Shown one piece after another: positions 7,178 to 14,068 of a stretch of DNA of 14,068 nt. Position 1 is the first letter of the stretch. Each line of letters begins with the position of its first letter. This DNA comes from Desulfobacterales bacterium. GTDB taxonomy: Bacteria > Desulfobacterota > Desulfobacteria > Desulfobacterales > JAUCGF01. The notes below the pieces were generated by a model. It was given only the letters and a program-made list of their open reading frames with translations, did no database searches and was not told the DNA's origin. The stretch is taken from the NCBI GenBank assembly GCA_029940345.1, contig JAOZRC010000064.1, forward strand, positions 1-14,068. The letters are read 5' to 3'. Made by a program: the position numbers and the translations under genes.

Positions 7178-7207
7178 TATTGAAATATTGCGATTATTAT
7201 TTCAATA
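7178..7207. promoter_or_regulatory. Inverted repeat, possible operator
   Basis: TATTGAAATA (7178-7187) and TATTTCAATA (7198-7207) form a perfect 10-bp inverted repeat with a 10-base spacer. It is adjacent to a TATAAT-like box on the minus strand and about 70 bp before the chosen start of the TM-protein gene. That placement suits a regulator site, but the AT-rich background makes chance more likely. Confidence 0.35.
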
Positions 7208-7233
7208 TTATACTATTCCAAGCAAATATACAA
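7207..7233 (-). promoter_or_regulatory. Candidate sigma-70 promoter for the hdr cluster
   Basis: On the minus strand TATAAT (7212-7207) is preceded by TTGTAT (7233-7228) with a 15-bp spacer, shorter than the preferred 17. It faces the TM-protein gene and hdrCBA. The -10 box is perfect, but the -35 match and spacing are weak. Confidence 0.3.
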
Positions 7234-7490
7234 GATTAACTTTTTACCATTTTCATCTTGCTTTTTAAGCAATCTGTTTATAATATCAAACTTAATATCA
7301 ATAATTTACACAATTTAAGTAAGATGGCGTTTTTTTAAAAAGATTTATTAATTTGTAAATATTTTAATGAAATGAAACACTGTTTTATGTTATCTGCTGC
7401 GGATTGAAAGTGTGCGGGTATAGACTTTTTTGTTTGGGAACAGGATTAGCTCAAAATTATGTAATTCAACACCAAGGGAAAGGAGATAAA

Positions 7491-7514
7491 ATGAGGCTGA
7501 AAATGGGCATATAG
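7491..7514 (+). CDS. Seven-residue leader ORF (possible)
   Basis: ATG at 7491 encodes MRLKMGI and then TAG. It is preceded by a near-perfect Shine-Dalgarno AAGGAG at 4-5 bases, stronger than those of most real genes in this window. A stable stem-loop begins three bases after the stop. The layout, mini-ORF then hairpin then the GAF gene, resembles a leader that tunes expression of the next gene. The same frame restarts at 7515 and stays open for about 40 codons into the GAF gene start, so a broken small gene is the alternative. Confidence 0.3.
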   Translation: MRLKMGI

Positions 7515-7516
7515 AT

Positions 7517-7550
7517 GCTTCCGACAAGACTTGCACGTCTTTTTGGAAGC
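7517..7550 (+). promoter_or_regulatory. Stem-loop in the leader of the GAF gene
   Basis: Arms 7517-7530 and 7537-7550 pair over 14 positions with one mismatch and one G-T wobble, closing a 6-base loop TTGCAC. The outer arm is GCTTCC/GGAAGC and the inner AAGAC/GTCTT. No T run follows, so it is not a standard terminator. It lies 67 bp before the GAF start codon and straight after the mini-ORF stop. Confidence 0.5.
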
Positions 7551-7617
7551 GCTGTTGAAAATGGGATAAAGATCAGCTCGGATTGCCACACAACGAACTT
7601 ACTGAAGGGAGGGCATT

Positions 7618-8169
7618 ATGAAAAAGCAAATCGTTAATTACGAAACCTTAATTAAAATTTCCAAATATATCTCCCAATCCAGAGATCCGGAAGAAGTGGT
7701 CCTGATGACAGTGGAAGGCGTCACCAATGCACTGGGTGTTAAGGGGTGCGCCCTGTTTCTGATTAATCGCAAAACGCATGAGTTGGAAGTGGCCGGCTCG
7801 TTTGGCCTGAGTGACGAATATCTGAACAAAGGCCCTTTGAGCGTCATGCAATCCATCGCTCTGTCTATGGATGACGGACCGGTGGGTATTTATAATGTCA
7901 ATGACGATCCCAGGATTCAATATCCTGAAGCGGCGCGCAAAGAAGGCATCTCTTCGATTTTGTCTGTGCCAATTTTTGCGCAAAGCAAAGTGTTTGGCAT
8001 TATGCGTGTTTACACGGCCGAATCATGGGATTTTACGTTAAATGATGTTAATTTTGTGCAGGCCTTGGCGCAGATCGCCGGTATGTCCATTGAAATGAGC
8101 CGACTGTACCAGGGACAAAAAGATGCAATTGAGATTTTAAAACAGATGAAGAAAATAAATAAAAAATAG
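7618..8169 (+). CDS. Stand-alone GAF-domain protein
   Basis: This is a 183-residue cytoplasmic protein that is almost entirely one GAF domain (about 14-160), a fold that binds small ligands such as cyclic nucleotides, tetrapyrroles or other metabolites. Typical GAF features are seen: the first helix ISKYISQSRDPEEV, the strand pair GCALFLINR and LEVAGSFGLS, and the GISSILSVPI...VFGIMRVYT core. A short basic helix closes the chain. There is no kinase, cyclase or DNA-binding domain attached, so it probably acts through a partner protein. The start is secured by GGAGGG 5 bases upstream. It is monocistronic: it has its own leader and an intrinsic terminator right after it. Ligand and partner cannot be told from the sequence. 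Confidence 0.88.
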   Translation: MKKQIVNYETLIKISKYISQSRDPEEVVLMTVEGVTNALGVKGCALFLINRKTHELEVAGSFGLSDEYLNKGPLSVMQSIALSMDDGPVGIYNVNDDPRIQYPEAARKEGISSILSVPIFAQSKVFGIMRVYTAESWDFTLNDVNFVQALAQIAGMSIEMSRLYQGQKDAIEILKQMKKINKK

Positions 8170-8198
8170 CATCTGATTGCCGCCCTGAATTACTACTG

Positions 8199-8259
8199 AG
8201 CCTGTTTGAACACAGAAAGTGATAAACTGATCTGACTGTTTTCAAACAGGCTTTTTTTT
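8199..8259 (+). terminator. Intrinsic terminator after the GAF gene
   Basis: GCCTGTTTGAA (8200-8210) and TTCAAACAGGC (8241-8251) form a perfect 11-bp stem, extended by A8199-T8252, followed by eight T's (8252-8259). The loop is long (30 bases) but holds a small inner CAGA/TCTG pairing. It starts 30 bp past the stop codon. Confidence 0.85.
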
Positions 8260-8311
8260 GATAACCCGGAATGTACATCATAGGTCAGAATAACCAAACC
8301 AAAATTTTAGC

Positions 8312-8341
8312 TTGACAATGTGACAATCAAATTTTTATAAT
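8312..8341 (+). promoter_or_regulatory. Near-consensus sigma-70 promoter of the liv operon
   Basis: Both hexamers are perfect: TTGACA (8312-8317) and TATAAT (8336-8341), separated by 18 bp. Transcription would begin near 8348, giving a leader of about 54 bases before livG. No clear operator repeat was noticed, which suggests strong, possibly constitutive expression. Confidence 0.8.
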
Positions 8342-8401
8342 TTAAAAATTTACATAATGATTCTGCTGTTTAGAAAAAGAAACAAGGGTTAGGAACATAT
8401 T

Positions 8402-9196
8402 TTGAATCAAGATACGGTTATTAAGGCAATTAATATTTCCCTCGCTTTTGGCGGCGTTCAAGCGCTTGACGCTGTAAGTGCTGAATTGAAAAAGGGTGAA
8501 ATATTTGCTGTTATCGGTCCTAACGGAGCGGGCAAGACCTGTCTTTTAAATTGTATCAGCCGGTTTTACACGCCTCAACAGGGACAATTGTTCTTTAAAA
8601 AGAAGGAGATTACCAAGGTTGCAACGCACGCCATTGCCAAACTTGGCATTGCACGGACATTCCAGAACGTTGAGCTTTTCAAAGGGATGACCGTTTTGGA
8701 TAACATCAAGCTCGGACGCCATGCATTTCTGAAAGCGGGCGTCTTTTCCGATATACTCTATTTCGGGCGGACGCGTCGTGAAGAATTGAAACTGCGCCGG
8801 GATATTGAGGAAAATATCATTGATCTTTTAGAAATCGAAGCGATCCGCAAAAAGGTGGTGGGAACGCTTCCTTACGGCCTCCAAAAACGTGTGGAATTGG
8901 CCCGGGCGCTGGCCATGCGCCCTGAAGTGCTTCTTTTGGATGAACCGATGGCGGGGATGAATCTGGAAGAAACCGAAGATATGGCCCGGTTTATCCTGAA
9001 TGTGAATCGTATGTGGGGAGTCAGTATCATTTTGGTGGAGCATGACATGGGCGTGGTGATGGATATTTCCGATCATGTTTGTGTATTGGAATTCGGAAGT
9101 AAAATTGCGGATGGCTCTCCGCGTGAAATCCAGGAAAATAAGCAGGTGATCAGGGCATATCTGGGAGATGATCGTAAAACATATTCACGTTTGTAG
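8402..9196 (+). CDS. livG: LivG-type ABC transporter ATPase
   Basis: This is one of the two ATP-hydrolysing subunits of a branched-chain-amino-acid-type (HAAT) importer, and it sits on the cytoplasmic face of the permeases. The 264 residues are of normal length. Walker A is GPNGAGKT (39-46), the Q-loop Gln is Q88, the signature region is LPYGLQKRVELA (156-167, with YGLQ in place of the usual SGGQ/YGQQ), Walker B is VLLLDEP (176-182) and the switch His is H214. The insertion between the Q-loop and signature and the C-terminal extension fit LivG rather than LivF. The start is a TTG preceded by AGGA about 8 bases upstream; there is no nearby ATG. It is the first gene of the operon after a strong promoter. 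LivF is not seen before the window ends. Confidence 0.92.
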   Translation: MNQDTVIKAINISLAFGGVQALDAVSAELKKGEIFAVIGPNGAGKTCLLNCISRFYTPQQGQLFFKKKEITKVATHAIAKLGIARTFQNVELFKGMTVLDNIKLGRHAFLKAGVFSDILYFGRTRREELKLRRDIEENIIDLLEIEAIRKKVVGTLPYGLQKRVELARALAMRPEVLLLDEPMAGMNLEETEDMARFILNVNRMWGVSIILVEHDMGVVMDISDHVCVLEFGSKIADGSPREIQENKQVIRAYLGDDRKTYSRL

Positions 9197-9229
9197 GAAC
9201 GTTTTCTGATTAACTATGGAGCAGTATTT

Positions 9230-9535
9230 ATGATAACACTTGAAATAAAATCAGATTTTGAAGATGCTGAATCACTTATCAGATCAGCCGTTTATTCTGA
9301 GATAAAAAGGTTGGAAATCGGACTTAGCAAAACTGACAGAGAGATCAGAAAATTTGAAGATAACTATCAGATATCTTCTGATATATTTGCCAGAGAATAT
9401 GCTGCGGAGGATTTGGACGGTGGTGATGACGAATATGTCAGTTGGATGGGAGAGATAAAAATCAGGCGAAAGATTGCCGAAGAACTGAGCCAACTGAAAG
9501 AAGCAGAATATGTTACTCAGCGAATATATGCGTGA
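9230..9535 (+). CDS. Coiled-coil protein, putative antitoxin
   Basis: This is a 101-residue acidic, mostly helical protein. The stretches at about 22-48 and 72-97 look like coiled coils, and no DNA-binding helix-turn-helix is obvious. GGAG lies about 9 bases before the ATG. Its stop overlaps the next gene by 8 bp (9528-9535), the tight coupling typical of toxin-antitoxin pairs, and the next gene resembles the TumE/DUF6516 toxin family. I infer an antitoxin role from this arrangement alone. Similar small proteins next to such toxins are familiar to me from other bacteria, but I cannot confirm a family. It sits as a cassette between livG and the acyl-CoA ligase and has no evident link to transport. 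Confidence 0.65.
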   Translation: MITLEIKSDFEDAESLIRSAVYSEIKRLEIGLSKTDREIRKFEDNYQISSDIFAREYAAEDLDGGDDEYVSWMGEIKIRRKIAEELSQLKEAEYVTQRIYA

Positions 9536-9892
9536 AATTACGGAGACAGTCGGCGAATTGACAAAAACAGGTCTGATTCTGTCCTCCGGTTTGACCGCCG
9601 ATTTCAGAACAAAAAAGATCGGTCTGATAAAAGGTACGCTGTCATTTTCTGACGATTCGAAATTTTTTTCAAAGAATACGTTGATCTGCGTTATAAAATC
9701 AACAAAGAGGCTTATTCTTTCCATTATCAGGATCGGGACGGCGGTTTGATATTCCGCTACGACAATGCCGACCACAAGCCTTCCCTCGGTTTCACAGATC
9801 ATAAACATATCGGGAAACAGGTTGTCCGATCCGAAATCCCCAATTTAAGAGAAATTTTGGAAGAAATCATAAATGATCACCTGACAGCATAA
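9528..9892 (+). pseudogene. TumE/DUF6516-like toxin, frameshifted
   Basis: The frame from 9528 reads MREITETVGELTKTG and on to GTLSFSDDSKFF, then leaves the family pattern at a run of seven T's (9663-9669). One base back, the frame reads FKEYVDLRYKINKEAYSF, then FRYDNADHKP and DHKHIGKQVV, ending at a TAA at 9890-9892. Adding one T would give a single 121-residue protein with the pattern of TumE-type toxins (small putative RNases; conserved FRYDNA and HKH stretches). So the gene is broken, phase-variable, rescued by slippage at the T run, or misread at a homopolymer. An alternative start at 9510 adds six residues. Start and stop of the neighbours overlap or lie within 27 bp. Confidence 0.65.
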
Positions 9893-9919
9893 ACATAATT
9901 ATTGAACTAAAGTTGAGAC

Positions 9920-11923
9920 ATGAACGCTGAAAAATCCGTTTCACAGAAAAATACACACACACTTCCCGCACTTCTGATAAAACATGCGGAAGCGTTTGGT
10001 GATAATCGTATCGCCCTGCGTGAAAAAGAACACGGCATCTGGCAGTCGGTAACATGGAGCGCCTACCTTGAACATGTCCGTGATTTTTCACTCGGTCTGA
10101 CCTCCTTGGGGCTTAAACCCGGAAAATCACTGGGCATCATCGGCAATAACCGCCCTGAGTGGATTTATGCCGAAATTGCGGCTCAGGCCGCCGGAGCCAT
10201 TCCCGTGGGAATTTTTCAGGACGCTATCCTGAATGAAGTGGCCTATATCATCAATCATTGTGAAGCGGTGATGATTGTGGCCGAAGATCAGGAACAGGTG
10301 GATAAAATCCTTGATATGCAAGCCGAATTGCCCCACCTTAAAAAGGTGATTTATACGGATCCCAAAGGATTATGGGAGTATGACGATGAAATCCTGATCG
10401 ATTATTATGAAGTTGAACGCATGGGGCAAGCGATTGCCCAGGAAAATCCAAAGCTGTTTACCAAAAATGTGCATTCGTTAAAAAAGAGCGATCTGGCCAC
10501 GATTTGCTACACATCCGGCACCACCGGAAATCCTAAAGGAACCATGCTGACGCATTATAATATAATCAGCATGGTCGCATCCCTGAATGAAGCAGACCCC
10601 AAACACCCGGATGACCAATTTCTCTCCTTTATTCCACTCCCCTGGATTGTGGAACAGACCATGAGCGTTTTTTCTTCGCTTTATTCCGGCTATACGGTGA
10701 ATTTCCCGGAATCGCCTGACACCGCCACGGCCGATCTTTATGAAATTGCCCCCAGTCTGGTGGTGGCTTCACCCAGGATGTGGGAAGGCATCTCACGTCA
10801 AGTCATGGTAAAACATCTTGACGCATCCTTTTTAAAACGGTTTGTTTACGATCTGTGTTTGCCCATCGGATACCGCTGGGCGGATTTCAGATTTGCCAAG
10901 CAAAAACCGCCGGTTGTTTGGAAAATTCTTTATTGGTTGGCTTATATGGCCATGTTCAGAGCGCTACGTGATCGGCTCGGGTTTTCCAAAGTGCGCTCCG
11001 CTCTGACCGGCGGTGCGGCGCTCGGCCCGGATGTGTTCCGTTTTTTTCATGCGTTAGGCATCAACCTGAAGCAAATTTATGGTCAAACCGAAGTAGCGGG
11101 CTATTCCACCATTCACCGTGATGGCGATATCAATTTTGATTCCGTGGGATGCCCGGTCTCCCAGGCCGAAATTAAAATATGGGAGCCGGACGCCGAAGGG
11201 GTCGGCGAGGTTCTTTCCAAAGGTCCCGGGTTATTTCAAGGGTATCTTAAAAATGAGGCGGCCACGCAGGACACCATCATTGACGGCTGGCTGCATTCCG
11301 GTGATGCGGGTTATTTTACGGATGACGGCCATCTGGTGATCATTGACCGGGTGAAAGACCTGATGCACCTTAAAAGCGGGGCGCGGTTTTCCCCGATGTT
11401 TATTGAAAACAAACTCAAATTCTGTCCGTACATTGTGGAAGCGGTGGCCCTGGGACATGAGCGTGACTTTGTAACCGGTATGATCTGTATTGATTACAAG
11501 CATGTGGGCAAATGGGCGGAAGATCATCGCATTGGTTATACAACCTACACCGATCTGGCCGCCAATGAAGACGTGTATCATCTAATTGAGCGGGAAGTGG
11601 TGCGCGTCAATGCCACCCTGCCGAAAAAGGCGCGTATCAAACGGTTTTTGCTGCTTTACAAAGAACTGGATGCGGATGATGAAGAACTGACGCGTACTAA
11701 AAAAATCAGGCGCAGTTTTATCAATAAAAAATATGCCGAGGAGATTGAGGGGCTGTATGGTGATACGGACGTGCTTCCCATTGAATCGTGCATTCAGTAC
11801 CAGGACGGCAAAACCGCGACTCTCTGTTGTAACCTGATAATCCGTACGCTGGAAGCCAAGGATGAACAGGACGCGCGCATGAAAAAGAAAAGCTTTTGGA
11901 AACGATTCAAGGGGGAAATATAA
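9920..11923 (+). CDS. AMP-forming long-chain acyl-CoA synthetase
   Basis: This enzyme activates a carboxylic acid with ATP and CoA to an acyl-CoA, via an acyl-AMP intermediate. Its 667 residues match the long (FadD15/ACSL-like) branch. Visible motifs are P-loop YTSGTTGNPKG (197-207), GGAALGPD (364-371), YGQTE (387-391), WLHSGDAGYF (457-466) and IDRVKD (475-480), with the catalytic Lys in ELTRTKKIRR (probably K595). The usual SGGKNI after the hinge is replaced by LKSGARFSP. The basic tail KKKSFWKRFKGEI may touch membrane or a partner. It lies inside a liv operon: livH starts 1 bp after its stop, with GGGGG at its end serving as the livH ribosome binding site. This suggests that it activates the imported acid. 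The chain-length or aromatic preference cannot be read from the sequence. Confidence 0.92.
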   Translation: MNAEKSVSQKNTHTLPALLIKHAEAFGDNRIALREKEHGIWQSVTWSAYLEHVRDFSLGLTSLGLKPGKSLGIIGNNRPEWIYAEIAAQAAGAIPVGIFQDAILNEVAYIINHCEAVMIVAEDQEQVDKILDMQAELPHLKKVIYTDPKGLWEYDDEILIDYYEVERMGQAIAQENPKLFTKNVHSLKKSDLATICYTSGTTGNPKGTMLTHYNIISMVASLNEADPKHPDDQFLSFIPLPWIVEQTMSVFSSLYSGYTVNFPESPDTATADLYEIAPSLVVASPRMWEGISRQVMVKHLDASFLKRFVYDLCLPIGYRWADFRFAKQKPPVVWKILYWLAYMAMFRALRDRLGFSKVRSALTGGAALGPDVFRFFHALGINLKQIYGQTEVAGYSTIHRDGDINFDSVGCPVSQAEIKIWEPDAEGVGEVLSKGPGLFQGYLKNEAATQDTIIDGWLHSGDAGYFTDDGHLVIIDRVKDLMHLKSGARFSPMFIENKLKFCPYIVEAVALGHERDFVTGMICIDYKHVGKWAEDHRIGYTTYTDLAANEDVYHLIEREVVRVNATLPKKARIKRFLLLYKELDADDEELTRTKKIRRSFINKKYAEEIEGLYGDTDVLPIESCIQYQDGKTATLCCNLIIRTLEAKDEQDARMKKKSFWKRFKGEI

Positions 11924-11924
11924 C

Positions 11925-12815
11925 ATGGAAAATGAATTTCTCTATTTTATGCAGTTTTTGTTGTCCGGTCTTTCCATCGGCTCAATATACGCCTTGGTAG
12001 CATTGGGATTTGTTCTGATATATAAATCCACATCCATTTTAAACCTGGCCCAAGGCGAATTTTTAATGGTCGGAGCTTACGTCTGCTTGTCGCTGACACT
12101 GGACTATGGCCTTGATTTTTTTACTTCGTTTATCATCACGATGGTTTTTTCAGTGCTCCTGGGACTTCTGGTTGAACGCATGATTCTGAGACCGCTGATC
12201 GGCGAACCCATTATTTCAGTTATTATGGTAACACTGGGACTCACGTATGTTCTGCGAGGCGTGGTTATCATGATTTGGGGAAATGATATCCGCCAGTTTA
12301 ATGTTTTCCCAGAACAACCGATTAATTTATGGGGCGTTAAACTGACGTATCTGTATCTCTGGAGTATGGGCGTCTCCCTGCTGCTTTTAACCTTTTTTGC
12401 TATCTTTTTCAAATACGCCCGCACCGGAATTTATATGCGCGCGGTCGCGGATCATCAGACTGCCGCACAAAGCATGGGCATCTCGGTAAAACGTATTTTC
12501 GCAATCAGCTGGTGCATCGCCGCCGTGGTTTCATCTATCGGGGGAATCCTGGTAGGCAACATCGCCGGTGTCGGTGTGGACCTCAGCTATATCGGCCTGA
12601 AAGTTCTGCCTGCCGTTATCCTGGGCGGATTGGACAGTGTGCTGGGGGCGATTATCGGTGGCCTTGTGGTAGGCGTTCTGGAATTTCTTTCAGCCGGTTA
12701 CCTCGATCCGTATCTTCCGGCGATTAACGAAGTGTTTCCCTTTGTTGTAATGGTACTGGTCCTGATGATCAAACCTTACGGCCTGTTCGGAACCGAAGAG
12801 ATTGAGAGGGTTTAA
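11925..12815 (+). CDS. livH: LivH-type ABC transporter permease
   Basis: This is an inner-membrane permease of a HAAT-family importer; with LivM it forms the translocation path. The 296 residues hold about eight hydrophobic segments. The family start pattern GLSIGSIYALVALGF (15-29) followed by NLAQGEFLM (40-48) is present. The cytoplasmic loop that contacts the ATPase is RAVADHQTAAQSMGI (172-186), and the late LGGLDSVLGAIIGG (233-246) is also typical. Translation starts 1 bp after the ligase stop with GGGGGA 8 bases upstream, so it is tightly coupled to it. Confidence 0.93.
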   Translation: MENEFLYFMQFLLSGLSIGSIYALVALGFVLIYKSTSILNLAQGEFLMVGAYVCLSLTLDYGLDFFTSFIITMVFSVLLGLLVERMILRPLIGEPIISVIMVTLGLTYVLRGVVIMIWGNDIRQFNVFPEQPINLWGVKLTYLYLWSMGVSLLLLTFFAIFFKYARTGIYMRAVADHQTAAQSMGISVKRIFAISWCIAAVVSSIGGILVGNIAGVGVDLSYIGLKVLPAVILGGLDSVLGAIIGGLVVGVLEFLSAGYLDPYLPAINEVFPFVVMVLVLMIKPYGLFGTEEIERV

Positions 12816-12817
12816 AT

Positions 12818-13858
12818 ATGCCAGCGGGATTGTTTCATGAAACCTATCAAAGTGATGAACGCATTTTTCAAACCTGGTTTGTCAAAATTTGGCTGATTAT
12901 TTTTCTGCTGCTACTCGCTTTAATGCCCCTGCTTGCCTCTCCGTACATGCTATCCAACATGACAGAAGTCGGTATTGCCATTATCGCCTGCCACGGATTG
13001 AATCTGCTCACCGGTTTTACCGGCCAGATTTCATTGGGCCACGCCGCGTTTTTGGGTGTGGGCGCTTACACCTCCTCTATCCTTTTGGCGCACGGAATTC
13101 CTTTTGCAGCAGCGCTCCCCATTGCCGGTGCCGTCACCGCTTTGATCGGCATGATTTTCGGCATCCCGTCACTGCGATTAAGGGGGCTATATCTCGCCAT
13201 GGCGACCATTGCCGCCCAGTTCATCATCGAATTTACAATTCGCCGCTGGGACAGCCTCACCGGCGGTGTGGATGGTATGTTCGTTGAACCGGCAACAATC
13301 GGCCCCTTACATTTCAATGACCGCACCCATCTATATTACCTGACTTTTGTCATGGTCGTGATTGCCACCATCGTTATTAAAAATATTATTCGTGCGCGTT
13401 CGGGACGCGCGTTTGTGGCGATCCGCGACCGCTATCTGGCCGCCGAAGTTATCGGTGTCAATTTGTTCAAATACCGTCTCATGTCTTTTGCGATCGCATC
13501 CTTTTTTGCCGGAGTTGCCGGTGCGCTCATGGCGCAATATCTGGAAGTGATCACCCATGAATCCTTTACCATTCACCAATCCATTGATTATCTGGCCATG
13601 TGCATCATCGGCGGATTGGGGCATATTACCGGAGCCTTTTTCGGCGTCGCATTCTGGTTTATCCTGGAAAGAATCCTTGAAGTGACGACAACAACACTGA
13701 TTTCATCTTATCCGGATCATATCACCTGGTTTGTATCGCTCCGAGAAATTGTTTTCGGCTTTGTCATTATTTTCTTCCTGATATTCGAACCTGACGGATT
13801 GGCGGCGCGCTGGCGCACGATTCGGTCGTATTGGAAGCTTTGGCCGTTTTCTTATTAA
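12818..13858 (+). CDS. livM: LivM-type ABC transporter permease
   Basis: This is the second inner-membrane permease, partner of LivH. Of its 346 residues, the first 22 or so are hydrophilic, then about nine hydrophobic segments follow. Family marks are GLNLLTGFTGQISLGHAAFL (60-79), the ATPase-contact loop SGRAFVAIRDRYLAAEVIGV (195-214) and IIGGLGHITGAFFG (263-276). It starts 2 bp after the livH stop, with GAGAGGG upstream. The usual following genes (periplasmic binding protein, LivF) are not next; a different ATPase gene begins 37 bp downstream. Confidence 0.93.
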   Translation: MPAGLFHETYQSDERIFQTWFVKIWLIIFLLLLALMPLLASPYMLSNMTEVGIAIIACHGLNLLTGFTGQISLGHAAFLGVGAYTSSILLAHGIPFAAALPIAGAVTALIGMIFGIPSLRLRGLYLAMATIAAQFIIEFTIRRWDSLTGGVDGMFVEPATIGPLHFNDRTHLYYLTFVMVVIATIVIKNIIRARSGRAFVAIRDRYLAAEVIGVNLFKYRLMSFAIASFFAGVAGALMAQYLEVITHESFTIHQSIDYLAMCIIGGLGHITGAFFGVAFWFILERILEVTTTTLISSYPDHITWFVSLREIVFGFVIIFFLIFEPDGLAARWRTIRSYWKLWPFSY

Positions 13859-13895
13859 ATCGAGCGGAGCCGAAATTCATAAAAAGAAGGGAATT

Positions 13896-14068
13896 ATGAG
13901 AATTTATTTGGAGGAGAAAATCGGCGAACCCAAACTGTTCACGGGACGCAAAAACGAACTGGCGTATCTGACCCGCTGGAGTGACCAAATCAGACGCAAA
14001 ATTTCCATGAGCACAGCAATTCTGTCACGCCGCAAGACGGGCAAGACAGCGCTGATGCAGCGTCTGTA
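13896..14068 (+). CDS. P-loop ATPase, N-terminal fragment (cut by window end)
   Basis: Only 57 codons are visible and the gene runs off the right edge. It starts at an ATG with AAGGG 5 bases upstream. The protein begins MRIYLEEKIGEPKLFTGRKN and reaches a Walker A-like SRRKTGKTAL at about residues 44-53. The order FTGRKNEL, spacer, then RRKTGKTAL is the pattern of the STAND/archaeal-type ATPase family (PF01637-like), whose members are often orphan or linked to DNA-binding or nuclease domains. It is not an ABC ATPase: the Walker A is not of the GPNGAGKT kind. Its role in the liv operon is unclear; it may be an inserted cargo gene like the toxin cassette. Confidence 0.7.
   Translation, partial: MRIYLEEKIGEPKLFTGRKNELAYLTRWSDQIRRKISMSTAILSRRKTGKTALMQRL

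Larger units (their letters stand above)
7111..7617. other. Divergent AT-rich intergenic region
   Basis: This 507-bp spacer separates the leftward hdr cluster from the rightward GAF gene. It holds a promoter-like sequence and an inverted repeat near 7178-7233 facing left, and a mini-ORF with a stem-loop at 7491-7550 facing right (listed separately). The middle part, about 7240-7440, is very AT-rich with no gene or strong structure that I can see. Confidence 0.55.

Noticed and set aside
7434..7456. Possible sigma-54 promoter (GG-N10-GC) before the GAF leader
   Set aside because: Only the GG/GC spacing fits; the rest of the -24/-12 consensus is poor.
7515..7640. About 40-codon + strand ORF starting right after the mini-ORF stop
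   Set aside because: No ribosome binding site of its own, overlaps the well-supported GAF start, and no recognisable protein pattern.
9284..9808. 174-codon minus-strand ORF opposite the toxin-antitoxin pair
   Set aside because: The plus-strand antitoxin and the toxin parts match protein-like patterns and have coupled starts; the antisense frame has none.

Overview
The window looks like a stretch of chromosome from an anaerobic bacterium of the Desulfobacterota, most like a Desulfobacterales sulfate reducer or syntroph. This is inferred from three things: an hdrCBA-type cluster with a very long HdrA, a liv-type ABC transporter operon carrying an acyl-CoA ligase, and moderate GC with AT-rich, hairpin-rich spacers. 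No rRNA or other lineage marker is present.

Left half (110-7110, minus strand). Read in the direction of transcription, this half holds an unrecognised single-TM protein with a C-terminal coiled coil (7110-6349), hdrC (6187-5597), hdrB (5600-4731, 4-bp ATGA overlap with hdrC), a 1023-residue HdrA with two flavin modules (4667-1596), and, after a 346-bp spacer, a receiver-histidine kinase protein (1249-110). HdrABC modules pass electrons from a flavin that can bifurcate (HdrA) through Fe-S clusters (HdrC) to a catalytic CCG-domain subunit (HdrB). No MvhD, hydrogenase, formate dehydrogenase or Flox partner is visible here. Two elements look like insertions of small non-autonomous mobile DNA. 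One is a 120-bp element between the TM gene and hdrC, with 19-bp terminal inverted repeats and an 8-bp target duplication. The other is a 139-bp fold-back element after hdrA, also flanked by an 8-bp duplication. A third long hairpin sits beside the latter.

Centre (7111-8401). A 507-bp AT-rich divergent spacer carries a promoter-like sequence with an inverted repeat facing left, and a tiny leader ORF plus stem-loop in front of a rightward stand-alone GAF-domain gene. That gene ends in a clear intrinsic terminator.

Right half (8312-14068, plus strand). A near-consensus sigma-70 promoter (TTGACA-18-TATAAT) drives livG, a two-gene toxin-antitoxin-like cassette, an AMP-forming acyl-CoA ligase, livH, livM and the start of a P-loop ATPase cut by the window end. 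The toxin gene has a one-base deficit in a T run. The liv genes plus ligase look like an uptake-and-activation system for a carboxylic acid. The expected substrate-binding protein and the second ATPase (LivF) are not in the window.

The most noteworthy signals are: the 120-bp element, whose removal joins the TM protein in frame to HdrC; the paired fold-back structures in the hdrA downstream spacer; and the frameshifted TumE-like toxin with a coiled-coil partner inside the transporter operon.
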